Shown piece by piece: positions 8,811-18,085 of a DNA stretch of 64,000 nucleotides. The position numbers and the translations under genes are program-made. The stretch is from assembly GCF_029531845.1 (NCBI RefSeq), contig NZ_JAMBPV010000001.1:186001-250000 (forward strand). Direction: 5' to 3'. The notes beneath the pieces are model-generated. The model saw only the letters and a program-made list of their open reading frames with translations. It ran no database searches and was not told the origin of the DNA. The stretch's first letter is position 1; each line of letters opens with the position of its first letter. Source of the DNA: Staphylococcus equorum. Its GTDB lineage: Bacteria; Bacillota; Bacilli; Staphylococcales; Staphylococcaceae.

Positions 8811-9584
8811 TTAGTTTTTGTTATTAACAGCATTAATTGCATCAACAAGTGTATATCTAAAAGCATGCTTTTCCAATTTAGCTATTGTTTTAATTGTACT
8901 CCCTCCAGGAGAAGTCACCTCATCTTTCAATTCAGCTGTATGTTTATCAGAAGCTTGAGCTAATTTTGCAGCACCAATTAGCATTTCAGTAATAACTTCA
9001 TAAGACAGCGCCCTATTCATACCATTTAACACAGCACCATCTGATAGCCCTTCAATGAAAACATCGACCATTGCCGGGCCACACCCTGAAAGTGTGCTAA
9101 ATATACCTAATTCATTTTCGTTCACCTTAATAAGATTACCTAAAGGTTTAAAGACAAATTCAATCGATGCTTCATCAACATACTGATTATGCGCATAACC
9201 TAAAATACCCTGATTTATTTCTACAACAGTATTGGGTAATAAACTAACAATAGGCTGTTCTTCCGGAAAAACACCTTCCAATTCTTCGATAGTAAACGAT
9301 GGTACGACAGAAACGATAATTGTATTTTTATTAGTTATCTCACTCAAGTTTTCCAAAATTTCTCTAGCGTCACTCTCGTTAACCATTAGAATGAGCATGT
9401 CACTTTTTTCTAAGTCATTATATGTGTGAATCACATTTGCATTTACACGCTCTGCAAGCATTTTTGCTTTATTACTTTTACCAGATTTGATATAAATTTC
9501 ATTCATATTTAAGTGGTTTGATTTATAAAACCCTTTTATCATTGCCGATCCCATACTACCTGCACCAATAATTCCTATTTTCAT
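8811..9584 (-). CDS. Pyrroline-5-carboxylate reductase family protein (ProC paralogue)
   Basis: 257 residues. GIIGAGSMGSAMIKGF is the N-terminal NAD(P)-binding GxGxxG motif, and DEVTSPGGSTIKTI (about residues 223-236) matches the P5C reductase signature. The middle block STLSGCGPAMVDVFIEGLSDGAV is the typical catalytic dimer domain. Family members reduce pyrroline-5-carboxylate to proline or related cyclic imines and ketimines. It lies 30 bp downstream of an EamA transporter in a LysR-controlled cluster, so it may act on an amino acid other than the bulk proline pool. Ribosome binding site AAAAGGGGCG. Confidence 0.85.
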   Translation of the reverse strand: MKIGIIGAGSMGSAMIKGFYKSNHLNMNEIYIKSGKSNKAKMLAERVNANVIHTYNDLEKSDMLILMVNESDAREILENLSEITNKNTIIVSVVPSFTIEELEGVFPEEQPIVSLLPNTVVEINQGILGYAHNQYVDEASIEFVFKPLGNLIKVNENELGIFSTLSGCGPAMVDVFIEGLSDGAVLNGMNRALSYEVITEMLIGAAKLAQASDKHTAELKDEVTSPGGSTIKTIAKLEKHAFRYTLVDAINAVNNKN

Positions 9585-9614
9585 ATTTAAACGCCCCTTT
9601 TAAATGCTTAGTAT

Positions 9615-10502
9615 TTAAAATCCTTGTTTCCTTCGTATTTTTAATTTATTAAATGAAAATTCACTCAAGAACGTTGAAGCAATCAGTATTATTCCTCCAA
9701 TTATTTGTAAAGCTGTAAATTGTTCACGTAAAATAAGACTCGAGATAAAAATTGCGACTAATGGATCTATATAGCTTAATAATGCAATGTTTTGACCATT
9801 TAATTTTTCCATACCAGAAAAGAATAACCAAAAGCCAATACCAGTATTAACAATTCCTAAAAAGAGAATAAAAGGTATTGCAGCAATTTGTGTGTGAATT
9901 TCAAACCCACCATCAACCCCAAACACGAAGGGAAGTAAAATCAATGCTGTTATAGCTAATTGAAAAATGGTTAAATCCATACGGCTACCTTGTTTAACAA
10001 ATTTATTAGTAAGCATTAAACAGGCATAACAACTCCCCGCAAGCATACTAATTAGAATTCCTAACACATCATTCGATCCAGGCTGTAGAAAACCGTTACT
10101 TAAAATAAATATCAGCCCGATAAGTGAAGCGATAATACATAACACACTTTTTTTACTCAATGCTTCTTTTAAAATGAATGGAGATAGTAGTAACACAATA
10201 ATCGGACCAAAATAATAACCTAAAGTTGCATTCGCAATACTCGTATATTGATATGATTGGAATAAAAATACCCAGTTACCTGCTAATGCAAAACTAGAGA
10301 TAATAATGAGCCATTTATAATACTTCAAAAATTTAAAATTTAGTTTTTTATTACGTATAATGTAAAACAACAATAAAAATGTACATCCAATAAAACTGCT
10401 GAGCATCGCTATTTCTACGGATGTTAAATTTATTTGTTTAATGATAAGGCCTATCGTTCCAAATATGACCATTGATGCTATGAACTGTATTAATGCTTTC
10501 AT
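9615..10502 (-). CDS. EamA/DMT-family transporter
   Basis: 295 residues with ten hydrophobic helices in two EamA repeats (about 5-140 and 150-285), the usual size of drug/metabolite transporters such as RhaT or YdcZ-like exporters. SYQYTSIANATLGYYFGPIIV and SYIDPLVAIFISSLILREQ are the paired conserved segments. It probably exports an amino acid or metabolite. It is first in an operon with the ProC paralogue and divergent from a LysR regulator 140 bp away, the usual regulator-exporter layout. Confidence 0.85.
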   Translation of the reverse strand: MKALIQFIASMVIFGTIGLIIKQINLTSVEIAMLSSFIGCTFLLLFYIIRNKKLNFKFLKYYKWLIIISSFALAGNWVFLFQSYQYTSIANATLGYYFGPIIVLLLSPFILKEALSKKSVLCIIASLIGLIFILSNGFLQPGSNDVLGILISMLAGSCYACLMLTNKFVKQGSRMDLTIFQLAITALILLPFVFGVDGGFEIHTQIAAIPFILFLGIVNTGIGFWLFFSGMEKLNGQNIALLSYIDPLVAIFISSLILREQFTALQIIGGIILIASTFLSEFSFNKLKIRRKQGF

Positions 10503-10603
10503 AATTGCATCCTTTTCAATACGTTTAATGTCATGGAAAAATCATTCCTCCTTCATTAATTAAATGTTAGCAAGGTATTGTGATTTGTGGAATAAGCGCT
10601 TAG

Positions 10604-10609
10604 TATAAT
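10604..10609 (+). promoter_or_regulatory. Probable -10 box of the lysR gene
   Basis: TAGTATAATG gives a perfect TATAAT 34 bp before the lysR start. A -35 is poor (TGATTT at 10581-10586, 17-bp spacer), as expected for a regulated divergent promoter. Confidence 0.5.
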
Positions 10610-10642
10610 GAGTATAAACTGTGAGTTAAAGGGTGGGATAGT

Positions 10643-11461
10643 ATGGAAGTGGATTACTTAGAAGATTTATTTTCTGTAGTTGAATCTAAAAGTTATAATA
10701 AAGCTGCATTTGAAAGAAATATAAGCACACCTGGCATTAAGAAAAGAATTGCTCAAATAGAACAATATTTTGGCTATAAAATATTTGATGCAACACCAAG
10801 AGGCGTTAGTTTAACAAATGAAGGGTTAAAGTTATATGAAGGCCTTAAATCAGTAAAACAGCAAATTGATTATTTAAAAAACCAAGATACTGACGTTTTA
10901 AAAGTAGGTATTATTTCAAATTTCCCATTAGACAAATTGCATAAAATGAACAATCAAAATGAGCGTATCAGATTATTTCCAGCCAACAGTACAGAGGAAT
11001 TAATAAATAATCTTCAACAACATAAATTAGACCTGGTAATAGGTGAACAAATTGAGTTACAAGAAGGTGTTTATTATGAATATTGGTTTGAAGAACCCTA
11101 TGAACTTGTATTCTCTAAGCAACACGCATTAAATGAAATAAATCATATTGATGCAGAAGTCTTAGCTCAGCAACATTATTATTTATTAGAACCACCGGGT
11201 GATACATTTAATTTTAAAAATAATAATATCAATCCGCAAAAAATGGATTTATCCTACGTCAAAGATAGAGAATCAATTTTAAACTTTATAGCTACAAGCG
11301 AAAGTGTAGCCATCTGTCCACAGTCATATATGGAAAAGGTTAACAGCGATATGTATACTCACATTAAACTTCCAAACGCTTCGCGAACGATAGGTATTTA
11401 CTCAAAAAAAGAAAAACACATAAATAACTTTCACAGTATCTTGAAAGAAAACACAAAATAA
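10643..11461 (+). CDS. LysR-family transcriptional regulator
   Basis: 272 residues, slightly short for LysR. Residues 1-60 (LEDLFSVVESKSYNKAAFERN, then GYKIFDATPRGVSLTNEG) form the winged helix-turn-helix, and the rest is the ligand-binding domain. It is divergent from the EamA-ProC pair and probably controls it in response to the exported or reduced metabolite. Start ATG follows AAAGGGTGGGA. Confidence 0.85.
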   Translation: MEVDYLEDLFSVVESKSYNKAAFERNISTPGIKKRIAQIEQYFGYKIFDATPRGVSLTNEGLKLYEGLKSVKQQIDYLKNQDTDVLKVGIISNFPLDKLHKMNNQNERIRLFPANSTEELINNLQQHKLDLVIGEQIELQEGVYYEYWFEEPYELVFSKQHALNEINHIDAEVLAQQHYYLLEPPGDTFNFKNNNINPQKMDLSYVKDRESILNFIATSESVAICPQSYMEKVNSDMYTHIKLPNASRTIGIYSKKEKHINNFHSILKENTK

Positions 11462-11536
11462 AACTATTATTTATAGTGCTTTGTTGCTTCCATTTATATT
11501 CTTTTGGAAATTCGTCATTAATATTAATGAGAAAAG

Positions 11537-11700
11537 AAGAGTCTGGGACAAAAACACATGTGTTATCCCCAAGCGTTATTTGGCAGTAGCTGACTGAATT
11601 GAAAATGCGCTTATATTAAGCTTTTTTCAGTTCGAGTCAGCTTTGCCGGGGTGGGACAACGAAACCTCATTTGAAAATTAGGTTTCTGTCCCACTCCCTT
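11537..11700 (+). repeat. Dispersed structured repeat, copy A
   Basis: From GAGTCTGGGACA to CTGTCCCACTCCC. Inner arms CTGACTGAATTGAAAATGCG and CAGTTCGAGTCAG, and outer arms GGCAGTAGCTGA / CAGCTTTGCC and GGGACAACGAAACCT / AGGTTTCTGTCCC, can fold into a branched structure. Related copies are at 34731-34850 (opposite orientation) and 55779-56007, with a partial end at 19813. Confidence 0.75.
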
Positions 11701-11716
11701 CAATCAATTTATTTAA

Positions 11717-12220
11717 CTAATGAGTATGAGCCTGAGGGGCAATTTCACAGCTTCCCCCTGAACCATAATTATTAGGTTCTTTATTACCAGTGCTAACTAA
11801 TATATATAAAGTATATAGTGCTATTACTCCAGCAACAACTGCACCAAATGCACCAGCTAATAATGAAGCACCAATCATGCCACCACTACCTGAGCTGGCA
11901 ACTGCTAAAACACCTACAATAAATACAACAGTTGCCACCATCGCTATGAAACCACTGATATGCGAGACTATTGCAAGAACCATCGTACGATTTGTATCAT
12001 GTAAACGCCTGACCATAACGGTAAATGAAGGAATAATAATTGCAATTGCGAAAACACTGCTTAATAAACCTGCTGATACTATTCCTAAAAGCGAAGATAT
12101 TACGAAGTTAATCCAAAAAGGATGCCAAAAGTTAGGACGAGTAGATCTACCATTAATGTCCAAAAAACGCGTCCAAAATTCTTTATAACTTTGAATAACT
12201 TGATTTTGTGAATTGTTCAT
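11717..12220 (-). CDS. DUF805 family membrane protein
   Basis: 167 residues. The N-terminal part KEFWTRFLDINGRSTRPNFW and the motif VRRLHDTNRT are hallmarks of DUF805. Three to four transmembrane helices follow, and the C-terminus is polar with a His-rich end (APQAHTH). Function unknown. The gene is single and starts behind AAGGGGAA. Confidence 0.85.
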   Translation of the reverse strand: MNNSQNQVIQSYKEFWTRFLDINGRSTRPNFWHPFWINFVISSLLGIVSAGLLSSVFAIAIIIPSFTVMVRRLHDTNRTMVLAIVSHISGFIAMVATVVFIVGVLAVASSGSGGMIGASLLAGAFGAVVAGVIALYTLYILVSTGNKEPNNYGSGGSCEIAPQAHTH

Positions 12221-12605
12221 ATAATTTCCCCTTTAGTTTGATAGTAATAGTATACGAAAATAAAGATGTATATAGCAAATAGCTTTAAAAATATGTATTA
12301 AATAATTAGCTTAAATTTTAAAAATTTTATTTTCTTTTTATTTATATAAAAATACCTATTATTAGTCAAACAGACGAGAAATTAGATATTATGGAGAAAT
12401 TGATTAATAGATTATTAGTTATAGAACTTATAAAAATTATCAATTACCTATTTTGATGTAATATTTAAAAATAAAATTTATAAACCATAAAAAAGAACTG
12501 CACATCATCAACGACATACAGTTCTCATTATCTTAAATCTAATCAGACGATTCTTGTTTTTTACTTTGATTAACCATGAAAATAACTTCCTTGAGCATCA
12601 ATCAT
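12221..12605. other. Intergenic region with one terminator
   Basis: Very AT-rich. Apart from the minus-strand terminator at 12488-12525 I recognise nothing. Confidence 0.5.
12488..12525 (-). terminator. Terminator of the luciferase-like gene
   Basis: On the minus strand AGAACTG...CAGTTCT is followed by TTTTTTA. It lies about 80 bp after the stop codon. Confidence 0.65.
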
Positions 12606-13607
12606 TTAGAACCACAGGTCTGCGAGCAGTTCCATCGATTGTTTTCTTTTTTCTGGGTCATAAGTATAAGTCACAACGATGAGTTCATCCGCTTCGGTAT
12701 CTTCCGTAAACTCTTCCAGTTTATTACGGACTGTTTCAGGTGAACCAACGGCTTTGATGCTAAACATACCTTCCATCATTTTTCTTTGCTCTTCTGACCC
12801 TAATTCGTCGGGATCGACAGGCGGCTGTAACTTACGCTGCTGACCGGTTTGCATATCTCTCATCATCTGAATCGTTGTTGTCCAAATTTTTTCTGCTTCC
12901 TCATCTGTTGGTGCTACAATGACATTAATTCCCGCCATGACATAAGGTTCATCAATCTGAGAAGTCGGCGCGTCAGTCTTGAAGGTAGAACGGTACATAT
13001 CAATTTTTTGTTTATAATCGTCAGGCGTAAAATGCGTTGCAATAGAATATGGCAGTCCGAGCTGTCCAGCAATAGATGCACCATTTAAACTTGAGCCCAA
13101 TACCCAAATTGGTATATTTGTACCTGTACCTACTGTTGAAGTTACAGGTACACTGTTGCCTAGCCCTTCGTCACTGAACCAGCCAATGAGGTCAAAAATA
13201 GAATTTGCAAAAGTCTGCGCATCACTATTAGAACGTGTAATCAGTTGAGATGTCTTTTGATCCGTCCCAGGTGCTCGTCCGAGCCCAAGATCAATTCTAT
13301 CTGGATGAAGTTGTGCAGTCGTACCGAAGTTTTCAGCTAACTGCAACGGCGAATGGTTTGGCAACATAATACCGCCCGATCCAACACGAATGTTCTTTGT
13401 TCGTGCTGCAGCCATTGCAATCAGCTGTGATGTAGAACTCGATGCAAGGTTTTTCATATTATGATGCTCTGCAAACCAGAGTCTCTTGAACCCAAGATTA
13501 TCTATAAGCTCTGCATTATCCATAGATGCTTCGATTGCTTCCCTGACTGTCTGATTTTCTGAAATGCCTACAAGTTCGAGGACACTTAATGGTATATGTT
13601 TTGTCAT
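12606..13607 (-). CDS. LLM-class flavin-dependent oxidoreductase
   Basis: 333 residues, a full-length bacterial luciferase-like (TIM barrel) protein. GFKRLWFAEHHNMKNLASSS, IRVGSGGIMLPNHSPLQLAE and DRIDLGLGRAPGTD are signature segments of the single-component MsnO8/YhbW-like subgroup. It probably uses reduced FMN or F420-like flavin to oxidise an unknown small substrate. Base composition looks higher in G+C than its neighbours, which may indicate transfer; this is an impression, not a measurement. Ribosome binding site AAAGGAG. Confidence 0.85.
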   Translation of the reverse strand: MTKHIPLSVLELVGISENQTVREAIEASMDNAELIDNLGFKRLWFAEHHNMKNLASSSTSQLIAMAAARTKNIRVGSGGIMLPNHSPLQLAENFGTTAQLHPDRIDLGLGRAPGTDQKTSQLITRSNSDAQTFANSIFDLIGWFSDEGLGNSVPVTSTVGTGTNIPIWVLGSSLNGASIAGQLGLPYSIATHFTPDDYKQKIDMYRSTFKTDAPTSQIDEPYVMAGINVIVAPTDEEAEKIWTTTIQMMRDMQTGQQRKLQPPVDPDELGSEEQRKMMEGMFSIKAVGSPETVRNKLEEFTEDTEADELIVVTYTYDPEKRKQSMELLADLWF

Positions 13608-13865
13608 TTATTTAGTTCTCCTTTATAAACCTTATTGAATATTGATGGTTTTCTAATTTGATATAATGCCTACGCTTTTATATTTAATACATATATGAGT
13701 ATTACACAATTAAAAAATACTCTGCTCATTCCATCATAAAACACCCGGCGATATAATGATAATTTACTGTTTATGGCGTGTAAGAGTTTAATGGAAAAAC
13801 CATATAAATAGTATTTTCACCATTAAAGTTAAGTAGGCTTCATTATCCAGTTATTTCTCGGGAAA
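13608..13865. other. Intergenic region, nothing recognised
   Basis: About 260 bp upstream of the luciferase-like gene. AT-rich, with no clear gene or operator. Confidence 0.4.
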
Positions 13866-13904
13866 TAAAAAAATGAAAACACTACTTTTTCGCAGTCTTT
13901 TCAT
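13866..13904 (-). terminator. Terminator of the DsbA-like gene
   Basis: Arms ATGAAAA/TTTTCAT enclose an A/C-rich loop and are followed on the minus strand by TTTTTTT. Confidence 0.6.
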
Positions 13905-13942
13905 CTTATTAAAGTTTTATAATCCACTAATAAAAACTCAAT

Positions 13943-14878
13943 TTATTTTGCTTCGTAATAGTTTTCTCCAAGTATGTTCGAGATAGTGTATTTCGATTTG
14001 TCCAAGCCTTTCTCTATGAAATTTGGAACATCCTTTTCTTCGATATCGTACATTACTTCAATTTCTTTGGAAAATAAACTTGATTGTTCATTTAAATATA
14101 ACGAGAACTTTGGCAATGGATTGGGTTTTATATTTTTAACAGCGTCTAATTTCTCTAGTGCATCTATATAAGTTTCTAGTGAGCGAGCCCCTACAATTTT
14201 TGTTCCTTGGTTATCTTTATTAACGATTACTATTGTTGGGAATCCACGTACGCCCAATTGACTCACTAAGTTAAAATCTTCCGCAAGTAGATTTTGTCCT
14301 ATATCACTGTTTGCAATGTTTAAAATTGAGTCAACATCTATAGTATTGTCACCTTTATATAAATCTTCAACAATATGCTTAAGCACTGCTTTATCTGAAA
14401 TATTTTTATTAAAAACAAAAACAGCTTCTCTAACTAATCTAGTAAATTTAATTGCAGCCGCAGGTGAATCTACATGTTGAATTGCTTTATAGAGTCTAGA
14501 TACAGGAAATGAAGATTGAACAGGATCTATTTCCATTATTGTGCCATCAATAGGCATGCGTGAATAATTCCCTACTTCTTGCCAGTGTGGGGTAACATCT
14601 GCAGGCTTGTAGATACCATTCGCTGGATCTATAGGGCCATCGCCCCATGCTTCTAATAAGCCTCCCATAACCATTTGGAAATTAAATAAATGACCATATT
14701 GTACAAGTAATTTATTTAGCGTTGGTTCAAATGCCCAGCAGTGTGAACACATAGGATCTGTTACATAATACAAAGTTAAATTCGGTGCGCTCACATCAAA
14801 ATTTATTGTTTCAAACTCATTTTCCTCACTTGGTTTACATATACCAGAATACATATCACATACCATATTTTTTTCCAT
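13943..14878 (-). CDS. DsbA-family thioredoxin-fold protein
   Basis: 311 residues from ATG 14878, which follows GGAGG with 7-bp spacing; the TTG at 14893 overlaps that site. TDPMCSHCWAFEPTL gives a CxxC near residue 50, followed by the all-alpha insertion of DsbA/FrnE-like proteins, and GVRGFPTIVIVN (about residue 215) is the cis-Pro loop. It has no signal peptide, so it is cytoplasmic, like SpxH/YjbH (the ClpXP adaptor for Spx), of which it looks like a distant paralogue. It is divergent from a TetR gene, suggesting control by that regulator in a thiol or electrophile stress response; this is inference. Confidence 0.75.
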   Translation of the reverse strand: MEKNMVCDMYSGICKPSEENEFETINFDVSAPNLTLYYVTDPMCSHCWAFEPTLNKLLVQYGHLFNFQMVMGGLLEAWGDGPIDPANGIYKPADVTPHWQEVGNYSRMPIDGTIMEIDPVQSSFPVSRLYKAIQHVDSPAAAIKFTRLVREAVFVFNKNISDKAVLKHIVEDLYKGDNTIDVDSILNIANSDIGQNLLAEDFNLVSQLGVRGFPTIVIVNKDNQGTKIVGARSLETYIDALEKLDAVKNIKPNPLPKFSLYLNEQSSLFSKEIEVMYDIEEKDVPNFIEKGLDKSKYTISNILGENYYEAK

Positions 14879-14920
14879 AGCGATAACCTCCAAAGTTTAA
14901 ATATAACTAATATAGCTTTA

Positions 14921-14999
14921 TAATACGTATTAATAGCGATAATAAGTACCAACAATGGTATATTAATGTTGGATATTCAACACTAATGACAAAGTGTTG
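14921..14999. promoter_or_regulatory. Cluster of palindromes between dsbA-like and tetR genes
   Basis: TAATACGTATTA (14921-14932), TGTTGGATATTCAACA (14967-14982) and CAACACT-N8-AGTGTTG (14978-14999) lie in the 140-bp divergent promoter region. They are good candidates for TetR operators serving both genes. Confidence 0.55.
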
Positions 15000-15019
15000 G
15001 GAGAAAATGAGGGAGTCAA

Positions 15020-15586
15020 ATGCTAAAATCAAAAACAGACTTACGAGTTATTAAAACCAGAAAGTCAATTATGCAAGCATTTATTAAGCTTTCAGATGAA
15101 AAAGATTTTAAAAATATAACAGTAAAAGATATTACGGAAGAAGCACTCATTAATAGAGCAACATTCTATTATCACTTTAGTGATATCTACGATTTACTAG
15201 ATAAAGTACTTGCTGAAGAATTATTGATTAATTTAAACTATGCATATTATGAGCAAAGTAAATTAAATGAGGCCACTATTTCTAATATTTTTAAAACAAT
15301 CGCAGAGTTTCAATTATCGTTAAATAGAAGATGTCACAGAAGTTATCCAGAAACAATTGGCAACATTATACAAGAACACGTTGAAAGGGTTCTTTATAAA
15401 TTATTGCTAGAGGTGAATTTCGAGGATGACGATACACGACATTTGGCTGCAACAATGCTAAGTGCAAGTATATATCGAGCTTCTGAAAAATGGTGTCAAA
15501 GTTATAGCGATATTCCTGCTGAAACCTATATCAATCGTGTGATTCCATTCATTCTTTCTGGCTTAATATCTCGTGACAAAGAATAA
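15020..15586 (+). CDS. TetR/AcrR-family transcriptional regulator
   Basis: 188 residues. The helix-turn-helix lies at about residues 10-55 (ITVKDITEEALINRATFYYHFSDI, the classic TetR recognition helix with YYHF). The C-terminal ligand and dimerisation domain is all-alpha. It is the first gene of a pair with a DoxX protein (20 bp gap) and divergent from the DsbA-like gene, so it is likely the local repressor for both directions. Confidence 0.9.
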   Translation: MLKSKTDLRVIKTRKSIMQAFIKLSDEKDFKNITVKDITEEALINRATFYYHFSDIYDLLDKVLAEELLINLNYAYYEQSKLNEATISNIFKTIAEFQLSLNRRCHRSYPETIGNIIQEHVERVLYKLLLEVNFEDDDTRHLAATMLSASIYRASEKWCQSYSDIPAETYINRVIPFILSGLISRDKE

Positions 15587-15605
15587 ATGAAACGAGGCGC
15601 TTTAG

Positions 15606-15962
15606 ATGGAAATTATAATTATTATATTACAAATTATTTTAGGCATATTTTTCATAATGACAGGTTCTAAAATATTATCCGGAGCCATGAAAGCTGATTT
15701 TTCGCGACTTGGTTACCCACCCATTTTCAATCAAATCACGGGCACATTTGAGCTGCTTGGTGGTTTAGCAATGCTAATCGGCATTTTCTATGGCATGTTC
15801 GCTTTCCTAGCTAGTATATTACTAGGCGCGACAATGTTAATAGGCGCGTTATCTCTCGTATTTTTAGGAAACGACCCTATTAAGAAGGCAATCCCAGCAA
15901 TCGTATTATTCATTTTAAATTTAATCATATTTATCTACTATGTGATGTCAGACTTTGTATAA
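15606..15962 (+). CDS. DoxX-family membrane protein
   Basis: 118 residues with four transmembrane helices. GYPPIFNQITGTFELLGGLAMLIG matches the conserved DoxX/DoxD-like segment. DoxX proteins are linked in other bacteria to thiol redox balance or detoxification; here the DsbA-like neighbour supports a redox role. It is co-transcribed with tetR and ends at a strong terminator. Confidence 0.8.
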   Translation: MEIIIIILQIILGIFFIMTGSKILSGAMKADFSRLGYPPIFNQITGTFELLGGLAMLIGIFYGMFAFLASILLGATMLIGALSLVFLGNDPIKKAIPAIVLFILNLIIFIYYVMSDFV

Positions 15963-15980
15963 TAACTACTGAAAGTCAAT

Positions 15981-16025
15981 AACCCTCTTAGCGCGTTTGT
16001 ATAGAAAACGTTAAGAGGGTTTTTC
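15981..16025 (+). terminator. Terminator after doxX
   Basis: AACCCTCTTA...CGTTT / AAACG...TTAAGAGGGTT stem followed by TTTTTCTT. Confidence 0.9.
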
Positions 16026-16061
16026 TTATTTTAATCAGTTTTCAAATTAATATTATTGAAG

Positions 16062-16958
16062 TCATGAATTACGATTGATCACATAAAATGCTTTATTCTT
16101 TTTCAAATAGCTTTCAATAAATTTAAACATATCTAAGTTTACCTCATTTAATTTCTCGTTCTTTAATGAGGATAAATATATTGAGGTATGAATTATCAAA
16201 TCTGAATTGGAAATATAAGGTAACTCGAACTTTCTACACATGCTAACAGGAACAAAAGCAAAATTTTTTCGTTGTTTTACTATCGATGTGATAAAGGCAT
16301 CATCAACATAAGTTGAATTATGGATATTCATATTCATTGTTATTAACTTACTTTTTGTTAGATTATTATAATCTTGATTATGAGAAGGAAACACAAAATT
16401 TTTGATAATGTCATTGTTATAAATAAAATCAAAGTTTGGACTATTATCAAATTGTTTAGGATACGTAATAACAATATCTTCATCAATAACAGGCTGACAT
16501 TCAATTTTAGGGTGGTTTATTGGGATTGAGCTTAAAGCAAATTGAATATCATAATTAATCATTTTCTGAATAATCGCCCCCATTGTGTCAATTTCGCAAT
16601 TAAACATATATTGTGGATTGTGCTTTATATACTCATCAAATATATATGAGATCAAACGACTATGAGAAGCTGTAAAACTAATAGTTTTATTTTTGGTTTG
16701 CTCATTTCTGTAAATTAATTCTTCCGCTTTGTTGAGCTCGTTAAAAATATTGTTTGCTGACTTCAACAAAATACTTCCATTATCAGTTAAAAATACATTT
16801 CTCCCTTTTTTATAGAATAACTCTACATTTAATTCTTGCTCTAATTTTTTTATCATCATACTTAAAGCAGGTTGACTAACCTTTAACTCATTAGCAGTTT
16901 TAGTATAATTTAAATTTTCTGCCACACGTTTAAAATACTTTAAATGTAATAATTCCAC
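16062..16958 (-). CDS. LysR-family transcriptional regulator
   Basis: 298 residues. The N-terminal wHTH is clear: LKYFKRVAENLNYTKTANELKVSQPALSMMIKKLEQELNVELF. GTG start at 16958 follows GAAGGTGAG. It is divergent, with a 103-bp spacer, from the ketopantoate-reductase-like operon and probably senses its substrate or product. Confidence 0.9.
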   Translation of the reverse strand: MELLHLKYFKRVAENLNYTKTANELKVSQPALSMMIKKLEQELNVELFYKKGRNVFLTDNGSILLKSANNIFNELNKAEELIYRNEQTKNKTISFTASHSRLISYIFDEYIKHNPQYMFNCEIDTMGAIIQKMINYDIQFALSSIPINHPKIECQPVIDEDIVITYPKQFDNSPNFDFIYNNDIIKNFVFPSHNQDYNNLTKSKLITMNMNIHNSTYVDDAFITSIVKQRKNFAFVPVSMCRKFELPYISNSDLIIHTSIYLSSLKNEKLNEVNLDMFKFIESYLKKNKAFYVINRNS

Positions 16959-17061
16959 GTACTCACCTTCTAACTATAAGCTTAGGCTTATATATTCATC
17001 AATATTATATATTAGTGTATATGAATAATGGCATTTATAGTAGAGATTGAGGTGATTTTTA

Positions 17062-18066
17062 ATGAATATAGCAATTTACGGAGCCGGATCATTAGGAACA
17101 ATTATGGGAGCGTACTTATCTTCAACAAACGAAAACGTCGATCTCATTGATACCTATGATGAACATGTTAATACTTTAAACAGTCAAGGCGCTACTATAG
17201 AAGGAACAGACAATTTTCATATTTCGGTTAACGCGCTAAAACCTAATGAAATTAATCAACAGTATGATTTGATTTTATTATTAACAAAACAAACTTATAA
17301 TAAAGATGTATTGCCAGTCATCAAAAATATTTTAAAAAATGACGGCATACTGTTATCTCTACAAAATGGAGTACCCGAAGAAGTTATTCAACAATATATT
17401 CCAAGAGAGAACATTGTTGCAGGATCAGTAGAATTTGGTGCTACTTTCAAAGCACCTGGCGTCTCAGAATTAACAACAGATTATAATGCGTTTAAAAATT
17501 ATGCACTTCAAATTGGTGAATTAAATGGTGAAATCACATCTAGAGTTAAAACGTTAAAAAGTCTATTAGATTGTATTGGTAATGTCCATCTTTCTGATAA
17601 CTTGTTAGGAACAAAGTGGTCTAAATTACTCATCAACAGTACTTTCAGCGGTCTATCAGCAGCATTAAATTGCACATACGGAGATATTTTAGACAATCCA
17701 GATGCCTTTGAAATAGCAAGACATGTAGTTGATGAATGTATCAAAGTAGGTCATGCCAATAATATAGAATTTGCTACTATAAGTGGCTACGATTTAACTG
17801 AATTTGAAAACCAAAAAAATGCAGAAAAACTAAACAAAATGATGCAACCTAGCAGAAAGCTAGCAGCCAGTATGTTACAGGATTTAAGAAAACAAAGACA
17901 AACTGAAATCAATTATATTAATGGCCTTGTAGTTGAGGTAGGAGAAAAGCACAATATATCTACTCCTTGTAACCAAAAAATTGTAGAAATTATTTCACAA
18001 GCTTCAAGTTCAAGTGAACTTCCGAAATTTGAACATTCATTACAATTGTTTAAAGTATTGGCATAA
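17062..18066 (+). CDS. Ketopantoate reductase family oxidoreductase (ApbA/PanE fold)
   Basis: 334 residues. IAIYGAGSLGTIMGAYL is the Rossmann GxGxxG, LLTKQTYN and SLQNGVP are typical of the ApbA N-domain, and LGTKWSKLLINSTFSGLSAALN begins the C-terminal domain with the conserved catalytic Lys. Family enzymes reduce 2-oxo acids such as ketopantoate with NADPH. Context with an acetoacetate decarboxylase-like enzyme and an esterase argues for a catabolic or biosynthetic role other than pantothenate. Ribosome binding site GAGGTGA. Confidence 0.8.
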   Translation: MNIAIYGAGSLGTIMGAYLSSTNENVDLIDTYDEHVNTLNSQGATIEGTDNFHISVNALKPNEINQQYDLILLLTKQTYNKDVLPVIKNILKNDGILLSLQNGVPEEVIQQYIPRENIVAGSVEFGATFKAPGVSELTTDYNAFKNYALQIGELNGEITSRVKTLKSLLDCIGNVHLSDNLLGTKWSKLLINSTFSGLSAALNCTYGDILDNPDAFEIARHVVDECIKVGHANNIEFATISGYDLTEFENQKNAEKLNKMMQPSRKLAASMLQDLRKQRQTEINYINGLVVEVGEKHNISTPCNQKIVEIISQASSSSELPKFEHSLQLFKVLA

Positions 18067-18085
18067 TTATAGGAGGAGACTTATT

